DNA from: Lachnospiraceae bacterium
GTDB taxonomy: Bacteria; Bacillota; Clostridia; Lachnospirales; Lachnospiraceae
Length of the DNA: 56,380 nt
Direction: 5' to 3'
Assembly: GCA_017540265.1 (NCBI GenBank)
Contig: JAFYBJ010000062.1
Coordinates: 1-56,380 of the forward strand
The position numbers were made by a program, and so were the translations under genes. The notes beneath the pieces were generated by a model. The model was not told the DNA's origin. It was given only the letters and a program-made list of their open reading frames with translations, and did no database searches. Numbering within the stretch: position 1 is the stretch's first letter; every line of letters begins with the position of its first letter. This document shows, piece by piece, positions 41,223 through 48,202 of the stretch.

Positions 41223-42229
41223 TTTTGTTTTCTTAACTTCATTATCAGGCGGTGTGTTCCCCTTACAAGCACCGGCGCATCTATGAGCATTATGAGATAC
41301 TCCCTCTGCTTTCTGCTAAGATACGGATTATTCCTTACATCATTTTTCTCACTCTTTAAATACCTGAGTATCCTCATGTAAAAAGCATTGCTTCTCTTCA
41401 TCTCACCGACAGGTATATGAAGGAGAAAATCAAGGGCCTGCACATAGGTAAACCTTCTTGCCTGGGATATGCAGGTCTGATAGGTCTCATTTGCAAGGCG
41501 CAGCGCCTTAAAGGCATTGGCCATCATATCTTCATAAAAAGACTGCCTGTAAGCACCCCTCGTATTGCTCCCCTCTGAAAGCTCTATATTATATCCCGGA
41601 GTCCCAAGGGATAATATTCCTTCGCCCAAAGAAGGCAGCATGCGAAGCAGCAGCTCAAAATCCTCATTTGCCTTTCCCTCTTCGAAACGAAAGCGCCTTA
41701 TAAGCTCCCCTTTAAAGACCTTGGTGCACATCGAAGAATCACCCTTATGGAGTATGAGCTGCTCATAAAAGTCCGAAGGGGCTATCAGCTCTGTTTTTCC
41801 GTCAAGCCTCTCTGCATCCTCAAAAAGAGTACCATCAGGCCTGTATTTTCTGTTCATTAACTGGGAAACGAAAATATCCTTATCCTCATTTGCCTCAATT
41901 GCTGCAATGAGCTTACCATACATATCCGCATCCGCATGATCATCCGCATCTAAAAAGCCTACATAATCGCCGGCCGAATATTCAAGCCCCGTATTTCTCG
42001 CCGCGGAGCTTCCTCCGTTTTCCCTGTGGATCACCTTTATCCTGTCGTCGGTCTTTGCAAGTTCATCACAGAGCACGCCGCTTCCGTCCGTAGAACCGTC
42101 ATCCACAAGTATCACGGCAGAAGGCGCATAGCTCTGCATAAGCGCGCTGTGAACACACCTCTCAAGATAAGCCTCTTTATTATAGACCGGTATTATGATG
42201 TCAAGCGTCCCCCGCCTGTCTCCTTCCAT
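41219..42229 (-). CDS. Glycosyltransferase family 2 protein
   Basis: The start is ATG 42229, with GGGGG about 10 bases upstream; the longer frame has no ribosome site and runs over the promoter. The 336-residue enzyme begins with the GT2 core I-I-I-P-V-Y-N-K-E-A-Y-L (about 10-21). V-D-D-G-S-T-D-G-S (about 42-50) and F-L-D-A-D-D-H (about 92-98) are the nucleotide- and metal-binding motifs. Central Y-R-P-D-G-T-L-F-E-D-A and late R-N-N-P-Y-L-S-R-K-Q segments belong to the acceptor half. Presumably it adds a sugar to a lipid-linked glycan. First gene of the coupled operon. Confidence 0.87.
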   Translation of the reverse strand: MEGDRRGTLDIIIPVYNKEAYLERCVHSALMQSYAPSAVILVDDGSTDGSGVLCDELAKTDDRIKVIHRENGGSSAARNTGLEYSAGDYVGFLDADDHADADMYGKLIAAIEANEDKDIFVSQLMNRKYRPDGTLFEDAERLDGKTELIAPSDFYEQLILHKGDSSMCTKVFKGELIRRFRFEEGKANEDFELLLRMLPSLGEGILSLGTPGYNIELSEGSNTRGAYRQSFYEDMMANAFKALRLANETYQTCISQARRFTYVQALDFLLHIPVGEMKRSNAFYMRILRYLKSEKNDVRNNPYLSRKQREYLIMLIDAPVLVRGTHRLIMKLRKQK

Positions 42230-42272
42230 CCGGCATAACCCCCGATAAACATACTTATTATGTAAACAATCT

Positions 42273-42301
42273 ATTATAACAAATGGCTGAATATACCGCA
42301 A
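42273..42301 (-). promoter_or_regulatory. Promoter of the polysaccharide operon
   Basis: On the minus strand TTGCGG (42296-42301), a 17-base spacer and an extended -10 TGTTATAAT (42273-42281), 43 bases before the GT2 ATG. It lies 14 bases after the stop of the triple-VWA gene. Confidence 0.65.
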
Positions 42302-42315
42302 CGAAGCACTTTTCG

Positions 42316-45300
42316 CTATACGCCGCCGTCTCGTTCCCTTTTCTTCTTAAGCAATGCCCCCGTATCAAGCCCCTGCACTTCAGGCTGAGGCTGTGCTTTC
42401 TTTTTCTTAAGTTCTTTTTTGTTTTCGGATTTTGGAAGTGTTTCCTGATGTGCCTGTATCTGCCCGGCCTGCATCTGCATTTCCGCCACAGGTATATCCT
42501 CTGTGATCACAGGTGTTCCTGCTTTTGTTTTAGCACCGGCCTGCTTTCCTGCTCTTTTAAATTCCGGATCTATCCCAAAGCGCCTGCCTGCCACATCGGC
42601 AAAATATAAAAGCAGCAGAAGGGACAATAATATCTCCGTCAGTTCAAAGCCCGACTTTGCGGATGTCTTAAGTTTCTTCCATATGTTCTCATCCTTTTCA
42701 AGCCATATCCCGTACTTATCCACAAAGGAATCAAAGGCATCGGAGGTCACATCAAAGCGGTATTCATCACTGTAACGGACTGCTGCCGCCGTGGTAAAGG
42801 CTCCGCTTAAGTTTCCGTCATCGCTTCTTCTTACGTTTATGTTATAAAGGCCTTCTTCGGCGTTTTCTATCACAGACCTGTAAACACCGGGTTCTTCAGC
42901 CGTAAATACCAACTCTCCCGTTTTGCCTTCCGGCGTGGTATATATACCGTCTATCGCAGTAGTGTCATCATATTCATCCGTATGATATTCAAGGATGGTC
43001 CTTCCGCCTTCTTCCTTTACATCCACCCTGTCCTCACCGATATTCCCTGCGCCGGTACAGAAATCATTTATCCTCTTCCATAACGCCGCATAATCATCCT
43101 GACCGGAGAAGCCTGCGCTCCACCGTCCGGACACATCCGTATTCCATGCCACGGTCTTTCCCAGCCCGTACTGCCATACCGTAAGTATGGGATCGCCTTC
43201 CTCACTCTTTATAAGCTCTGAAGCCCCCGTCTTTACGGAACCGGCCACATAGCCTCTGATTGCCGGCCATCCGTTTTCAAAAAGGCCGTCCGTTATATCA
43301 TCACTCTTTACCGAAAGGCTGTAATCACCGTTCTTAAGATAGCTGTTTCCTCCCGGGAACACCTCCATCGCAAATATCCTGGGAATGCTGCTTGCCGCAT
43401 CAGCATAATAATATCTGCCGTCGCATTCGTATGCCAGGCTCTTCAAAAGCTTTATATCCGAGCCCTGCCCCACAGCCACGGTAGATAAGGTTATCCCGTC
43501 TTTTTTTATCCTTGAGGTGAGCTTTGAAAAATCAGATGTCTCGCCCATTCCGTCCGTAAGCAGTATCACATGCTTTATCTGGGCATCGCTCTTTTCAAGA
43601 GCTTTTACGGCTTCCTCAATGGCAGGTGCTATCATGGTGCCTCCGCCTGAGCCTATCCTTCCTATATCACTTTTGATCCCGGCCTTATCCGAAGCATCCG
43701 AAAGCTCGTGATACCAGCTCGGTCTGTCATCAAAGGCTATGACACCCACTTCATCCTCATCGCGCAGATTATCCACGCTTCTTTTGGCAGCTTCCACCGC
43801 CACCTCAAGTATGCTGTGTCCGTTTCCTCCGTAGGTATCCATGGAACCGGAATGGTCTATCACCAGCACAATGGCAGTCTCAGGCACCTCTATAACACTC
43901 CTTAGCTCCATATTGACGGGGAGTATCTTTTCAATGCTGCTCTCGTTATACCCACCAAGCATGAAGCTGTCCTCGCCGCCGGTCATTATAAAGCCTCTCC
44001 CGTAATCCTTTACGTAGGTATCTATATTTTCAAGAAATCCCTCCGGGAGCTCCTCTTTATAGGCATTCTCTAAAATAACTGTCCTGTAGGCAAGAAGTGA
44101 ATTAAGATCCGACGGTGCCTTTGAAGCCTTTACAGTATCCACATCCGCGGATGTTGCGGAAAGCAGTTTATCAAACGCTCCTGAAGTTTCGGAGCTTCCC
44201 CTGATCACAAGTATCTTTGGCGCATCCGTAACCTGGGCATATGCGCTTATCACATCATTTTCGGGACAGGTGTCGGATGTTGCCGTCACTCTCACTTCAA
44301 AGCACTCAAGCGGATCCGCCCCTGCTACCTCCTCAAAGATAAAACCGTTATGGCCTTTTTTAAGTTTTACGGACTCTTCCTTTAATACTTTGCCGTCCGA
44401 TATCACCGATATCACCGCATCTGTCTCGTAATTACTCTCAACCAAAGCCTGCAGATTATAAGGCTCCCCCGGATGCAGGATCTCGGGAAGATCCACGCTT
44501 TCCATATAGCAGTCATCGCCTGTCCTTGCAGGAAGTTTAACAGCTTCAAGGCTTATATTTCCATTGTTTACAAGGGCTGCGGCATTTTCTATGTCACCGG
44601 CAGTCTGCCTTCCGTCCGTGAGCACCACTATACGTCCGGGAGAACCGTCAGGTATCATGGACACAGCTCTCTGTATCGCTTTTTCAAAATCCGTAGCAGT
44701 ATAGTCCGCTGCGGTATTTAAGCCCATAAACACATCTTTTCCCGTCACGAACTGGTCTACCTGCGCATCTTTTCCGAAACATACTATGCCGTAGCTGTTG
44801 CCGGAAGGCATGAGGGAAAGCTCTTTATCAAGATATTCCTCTATCTGCTCCGTATTTTGCCTGTCACTTTCCGAAATATCCGCAAGGAAAACAGTAACTG
44901 CATCCTTTGACATTTTAGGCAGCCTTATCCCTGAGAGAGACAGTATGCATAAGAGCACGAGCACGGCCCTGCTTACAAGATAAAAACGTCTTCTGTAATT
45001 TTTCTGCCATGCAAAAAGCACCCATTCAAGTATGAGCAGTATGAGCACTGCCGTCACAAAGATATTCCTTAAACTCCTCCTTGATATGCCGCCCCTCGAA
45101 AGCCCGGAATTATCTATATCCTCAGACTTAAGCCTTCCGTCCCTTCCGTATACCGGCACGGAAACACTGTAATACTCAACCCTGTTTCCTGCGCTTAAGG
45201 AATATATTCCCGCCTCATCAAGGCTTCCTCCGGGGATACCCGATATATCCACATATTCGGGCACGGGATTTAATTTTATGCTCTCTCCCGCCGTATAGCT

Positions 45301-46740
45301 GTTCTTTGCAAGCATGCCAAGATCCGAGAGATAATTTACGGCTTCGGCCATAAATACCGGGAATTCCGCTTTTACGGGGAAATCACTCTCCCTGAGATCA
45401 AAGCCGCAGACTATGCGCTTTACGCCGTTATCAATGCCATAATACCCTGCGCACTTTCCCTGTATCTCCATGAAGCTTTCCGCCCAGTCAGGGCATTTGT
45501 AATAGCGTACCTTATTGGCGCCCGTAGTAAATTCCTTAAGACCTTCCGTGAGCTTTGATGCCTTAACGGTAACCTTTACATGATCAAGCTCTCCCTCCCC
45601 GCCATCAGCCAAAAATTCCAGGGAATTAACTTCCTGCACGGATCTTTTAAAACCTGCATCATATATGGCAAGAGTCACATCTTCACCGGGAATTACCGCA
45701 TCCGACACGCTTCTTGTAAGATCGGAACCTGTGCCTGCAAAAAAGGCTTTTTCTATAAAAGTATTGCCGTTTCCTATAAGGATACCGGAAACCTCATTAT
45801 CCCTTTTTGAAAGGCAGTATGCGGTATCGTCCTTAGCGAGTGAATCCTTTTTGCTGCCTCCCTCAAAGTTTATATTCTGAAGTTCCGCTCTGTAATAAGG
45901 GCTGTTTTTTTCTATCCCGTCAAAAAGGAAGGACGTGCTTCCGTCCACCGCGGTATTTCCCTGCTTTATACCCAAAAGTTTTCCGTCTTTGTCATAAAGC
46001 GAAAGCTCAAAGGAAGAGCCTTTGTCGGATAGACCGGATACTCTTACGGATACCTGGTCTTTTCCATCCTTTTCACCACAATATACATAATCGATGGAAA
46101 GGTTGTTCACCGGCTCGCCGCAGTCAAAGGCATCGGCTTTAAGCGCATCCGCAAAGCCGGAGAAATTCTTTACGCCGCCCCCGTCGGATAAGAATACTAT
46201 CCTTCCGCTTTCCATCTGCATCAAAAGGCTGTAAAGCGCTGAAACATCACCCTCGGTATCCTCAGGCTCCACCGCCTTTACCGTCTTCTTTAACAGATTG
46301 TGGTCTGACGAAGCATTTGCAAGTATCCTTGTATCATCGGAAAAAGATATAAGTGTCACATTCCCCGAAGCGCCGGATATGAGCTTTAGCGCCTCATCCT
46401 TTGCATTATCGAGTCTGGTCTTTCCGCCTTCCCCCTTATGCTGCATGCTAAGGGATGTATCTATCACTATGCACAGATCTCCGCCGCCTCCCCTTGCCAT
46501 GACAAAAGGTGCCATAAGGGCAATGATAAGAAGTACCACGGTAAGCAGCTGGATGTACATTAAGATCTCATTTTTAAAGCGCTCAAAAAAAGTTCTGGAC
46601 TGCATATTTTTAAATATGCGTTTCCAGAGCAGATTTGAAGAGATCACCACATCCTTTCCCTTGGGTTTAAGGATGTAGAGTATCACTATGGCCGGTATCA
46701 GGACCGCAAAGAAAAGCGGCCAGAAATTTGCAAAAGACAT
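42316..46740 (-). CDS. 1474-residue membrane protein with three VWA domains and a GATase1-like domain
   Basis: Domains in order: a BatA-like N-terminus (helices about 6-22 and 62-80); VWA1 with MIDAS D-T-S-L-S (94-98); a long linker; helices at about 559-577 and 588-604; VWA2 with D-I-S-E-S (621-625); a GATase1/ThuA-like region (about 840-940, P-K-I-L-V-I-R-G and G-F-I-M-T-G-G-E-D-S); VWA3 with I-D-H-S-G-S (961-966); a beta-rich region; a final helix (about 1363-1380); and a Lys/Gln-rich tail. It resembles a BatA-type protein fused to a YegL/COG5426-type protein. VWA domains bind metal and partner proteins. It lies 12 bases after the DUF58 gene. The MoxR ATPase normally found with such genes is not in the window. 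Confidence 0.88.
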   Translation of the reverse strand: MSFANFWPLFFAVLIPAIVILYILKPKGKDVVISSNLLWKRIFKNMQSRTFFERFKNEILMYIQLLTVVLLIIALMAPFVMARGGGGDLCIVIDTSLSMQHKGEGGKTRLDNAKDEALKLISGASGNVTLISFSDDTRILANASSDHNLLKKTVKAVEPEDTEGDVSALYSLLMQMESGRIVFLSDGGGVKNFSGFADALKADAFDCGEPVNNLSIDYVYCGEKDGKDQVSVRVSGLSDKGSSFELSLYDKDGKLLGIKQGNTAVDGSTSFLFDGIEKNSPYYRAELQNINFEGGSKKDSLAKDDTAYCLSKRDNEVSGILIGNGNTFIEKAFFAGTGSDLTRSVSDAVIPGEDVTLAIYDAGFKRSVQEVNSLEFLADGGEGELDHVKVTVKASKLTEGLKEFTTGANKVRYYKCPDWAESFMEIQGKCAGYYGIDNGVKRIVCGFDLRESDFPVKAEFPVFMAEAVNYLSDLGMLAKNSYTAGESIKLNPVPEYVDISGIPGGSLDEAGIYSLSAGNRVEYYSVSVPVYGRDGRLKSEDIDNSGLSRGGISRRSLRNIFVTAVLILLILEWVLFAWQKNYRRRFYLVSRAVLVLLCILSLSGIRLPKMSKDAVTVFLADISESDRQNTEQIEEYLDKELSLMPSGNSYGIVCFGKDAQVDQFVTGKDVFMGLNTAADYTATDFEKAIQRAVSMIPDGSPGRIVVLTDGRQTAGDIENAAALVNNGNISLEAVKLPARTGDDCYMESVDLPEILHPGEPYNLQALVESNYETDAVISVISDGKVLKEESVKLKKGHNGFIFEEVAGADPLECFEVRVTATSDTCPENDVISAYAQVTDAPKILVIRGSSETSGAFDKLLSATSADVDTVKASKAPSDLNSLLAYRTVILENAYKEELPEGFLENIDTYVKDYGRGFIMTGGEDSFMLGGYNESSIEKILPVNMELRSVIEVPETAIVLVIDHSGSMDTYGGNGHSILEVAVEAAKRSVDNLRDEDEVGVIAFDDRPSWYHELSDASDKAGIKSDIGRIGSGGGTMIAPAIEEAVKALEKSDAQIKHVILLTDGMGETSDFSKLTSRIKKDGITLSTVAVGQGSDIKLLKSLAYECDGRYYYADAASSIPRIFAMEVFPGGNSYLKNGDYSLSVKSDDITDGLFENGWPAIRGYVAGSVKTGASELIKSEEGDPILTVWQYGLGKTVAWNTDVSGRWSAGFSGQDDYAALWKRINDFCTGAGNIGEDRVDVKEEGGRTILEYHTDEYDDTTAIDGIYTTPEGKTGELVFTAEEPGVYRSVIENAEEGLYNINVRRSDDGNLSGAFTTAAAVRYSDEYRFDVTSDAFDSFVDKYGIWLEKDENIWKKLKTSAKSGFELTEILLSLLLLLYFADVAGRRFGIDPEFKRAGKQAGAKTKAGTPVITEDIPVAEMQMQAGQIQAHQETLPKSENKKELKKKKAQPQPEVQGLDTGALLKKKRERDGGV

Positions 46741-46752
46741 ATATTTCTCCGT

Positions 46753-47631
46753 CTATACATAAAGATCATAAAGCTCTTCGAATATGATCCTGTCAAAGGA
46801 AGCACCCGTGCTTAAAAGGTGATAATCCGCTCCGTTTGTCCTGCATATATTCCGTATAAGGGATATAAATTCATCAAGTCCCTTTTTATATTTTTCAAGC
46901 GCTGTTCTGTCCATGGTGACTTTAAGCCTTGACGTATCATCCTCGGAATCTATGAGATTGACAGTTCCCGAAAGAGTGACATCCAGCTCTTCTGCCGCCA
47001 TCACATGAAGCAGCTTTGTATCCTGCTTCATATATCTTAAATATCTTATAAGCCCTTTAAGCTTTTCTCCGTCATTTTTTATGAGCTCCTCATCTAAAAG
47101 ATCGGATATTATAAGCGTGGCTCCGGGGCTCATCCTCCCGAAATTCTTAACGCTTCCATAAAGATCGGAAGGCTCCGTGCTTTTGCATCCTTCAAGGAAC
47201 TTCACGATACCTTTGAGTCCCGCTTTTCCTCCCGATGCGATAAAGCGCCGTTCAGGCGCAGAAGCATCCACTATCACCACACGGTCACCGGATGATAAGG
47301 AAATGCAGGATAAAGCCGCCGTCACTTCGCAGGCAAGCTCATGCTTCTTCTTCTCTCCGTAATCCATGGACCTTGAAAGATCAAGAAAGAGGGTTACCGT
47401 GCTTTCCTTTTCTTCCATGTATTCCTTTATATAAAGGCGGTCCAGCCTGGCATAGGCATTCCAGTCGATGGAGCGAAGATCATCACCCGGCATGTACTCC
47501 CTGAAATCGGAAAACTCGGCGCTCTGCCCCTTCCTGCTGCTCTTCCTTGCCCCCTGCATAAGAGTGCTGCTCTTTTTGTTTATGGCAAGCTTAAGCCTTG
47601 ATAATCTGTCGAAATAACTGCTGTCAAACAT
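46753..47631 (-). CDS. DUF58 domain protein (BatA/VWA-associated)
   Basis: The start is ATG 47631; a longer frame would run through the promoter. The 292-residue protein has the DUF58 core: G-A-R-K-S-S-R-K-G near 30, F-R-E-Y-M-P-G-D-D-L-R-S-I-D-W-N-A-Y-A-R (about 45-64), L-Y-I-K-E-Y and V-T-L-F-L-D-L-S-R-S-M. The last is a VWA-like strand with a D-L-S-R-S MIDAS motif. DUF58 proteins accompany MoxR ATPases and VWA proteins in Bat-type operons. The gene lies directly upstream of the triple-VWA gene and is probably its cytosolic partner. It has no Shine-Dalgarno sequence. Confidence 0.88.
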   Translation of the reverse strand: MFDSSYFDRLSRLKLAINKKSSTLMQGARKSSRKGQSAEFSDFREYMPGDDLRSIDWNAYARLDRLYIKEYMEEKESTVTLFLDLSRSMDYGEKKKHELACEVTAALSCISLSSGDRVVIVDASAPERRFIASGGKAGLKGIVKFLEGCKSTEPSDLYGSVKNFGRMSPGATLIISDLLDEELIKNDGEKLKGLIRYLRYMKQDTKLLHVMAAEELDVTLSGTVNLIDSEDDTSRLKVTMDRTALEKYKKGLDEFISLIRNICRTNGADYHLLSTGASFDRIIFEELYDLYV

Positions 47632-47640
47632 AATGCATGT

Positions 47641-47649
47641 ATTATACCA
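47641..47649 (-). promoter_or_regulatory. Extended -10 box close to the DUF58 ATG (leaderless promoter)
   Basis: On the minus strand TGGTATAAT ends nine bases before the ATG at 47631. No Shine-Dalgarno sequence or clear -35 is present. Same layout as at 4520-4528 and 31519-31527. Confidence 0.6.
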
Positions 47650-47695
47650 ACAGGGCACTTCAAAGAACACCCCCGCCGCTTAACAAAGGCATAAT

Positions 47696-47718
47696 AAAGG
47701 GGGCTTTTCGCCCCCTTT
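47696..47718. terminator. Terminator between the ACP gene and the DUF58 gene
   Basis: AAAGGGGGC (47696-47704) pairs with GCCCCCTTT (47710-47718) around a five-base loop. It lies just after the ACP stop on the minus strand and separates it from the DUF58 promoter. Confidence 0.85.
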
Positions 47719-47723
47719 GAAAA

Positions 47724-47963
47724 TCAATCCAGTTCTATGCCCTTTTCATTAATGGCATCCATCATATCGCCCACGGTCTCAAGCTCTGCCACCTCTTCGT
47801 CAGAAAAGCCCACGCCGTATTCCTCTTCAAGCGCCATGACAAATTCCATCATCTCAAAGGAATCAAGCCGCAGGTCATCCTTAAAGGCCGTATCCTCATC
47901 TATTTCTATCCCCGCAGGGATGTTTAACTGCTTCTTCATCAGCTCTGCAATCTTTGAAAGCAT
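47724..47963 (-). CDS. Acyl carrier protein, stand-alone
   Basis: A 79-residue protein, ATG 47963, six bases after GGAGG (a GTG one codon earlier is too close to it). The four-helix ACP fold includes the phosphopantetheine site L-R-L-D-S-F-E-M-M (about 36-44), with Phe-Glu after the Ser where fatty-acid ACPs usually have Leu-Asp. Acidic residues are frequent in helix II. Nearby genes do not include fab genes. It may serve a special acyl pathway, for instance lipoteichoic or polysaccharide acylation, but nothing in the window proves it. It has its own promoter and terminator. Confidence 0.9.
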   Translation of the reverse strand: MLSKIAELMKKQLNIPAGIEIDEDTAFKDDLRLDSFEMMEFVMALEEEYGVGFSDEEVAELETVGDMMDAINEKGIELD

Positions 47964-48005
47964 CACAAACCTCCCGTATAGCTTTAAGATTATTTATTAA
48001 AAATG

Positions 48006-48034
48006 AGTATAGGCTTGTATATAGGCTTTGTCAA
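48006..48034 (-). promoter_or_regulatory. Sigma-A promoter of the ACP gene
   Basis: On the minus strand perfect TTGACA (48029-48034), a 17-base spacer and TATACT (48006-48011). It gives a leader of about 35 bases. Confidence 0.88.
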
Positions 48035-48057
48035 TATACAGAAAACGCAGGCTTTTT

Positions 48058-48201
48058 GTCATCCTGAGCGCAGCGAAGGATCTTCTCACCCCGAGTTTTA
48101 CAGCACAGGCTTTTGTCATCCTGGATTTTACTGCACAGGCTTTTGTCATCCTGGATTTTACTGCACAGGCTTTTGTCATCCTGAGCGCAGCGAAGGATCT
48201 T
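48058..48201. repeat. Two hairpin repeats flanking a 30-base tandem array
   Basis: Copies GTCATCCTGAGCGCAGCG plus AAGGATCTT lie at 48058-48084 and 48175-48201 in the same orientation. Between them are 30-base units (48104-48133, 48134-48163 and a partial third) of the type CACAGGCTTTTGTCATCCTG then GATTTTACTG. Each unit contains the first nine bases of the repeat (GTCATCCTG), so the array appears to have grown from it. There are no spacers, so it is not a CRISPR array. The last copy ends two bases before the stop codon of the surface-protein gene. Confidence 0.8.
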
Positions 48202-48202
48202 C

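Noticed and set aside
48104-48183. 30-base repeats resembling a small CRISPR array
   Set aside because: Units are adjacent with no variable spacers, match the neighbouring dispersed repeat, and no cas gene is near.
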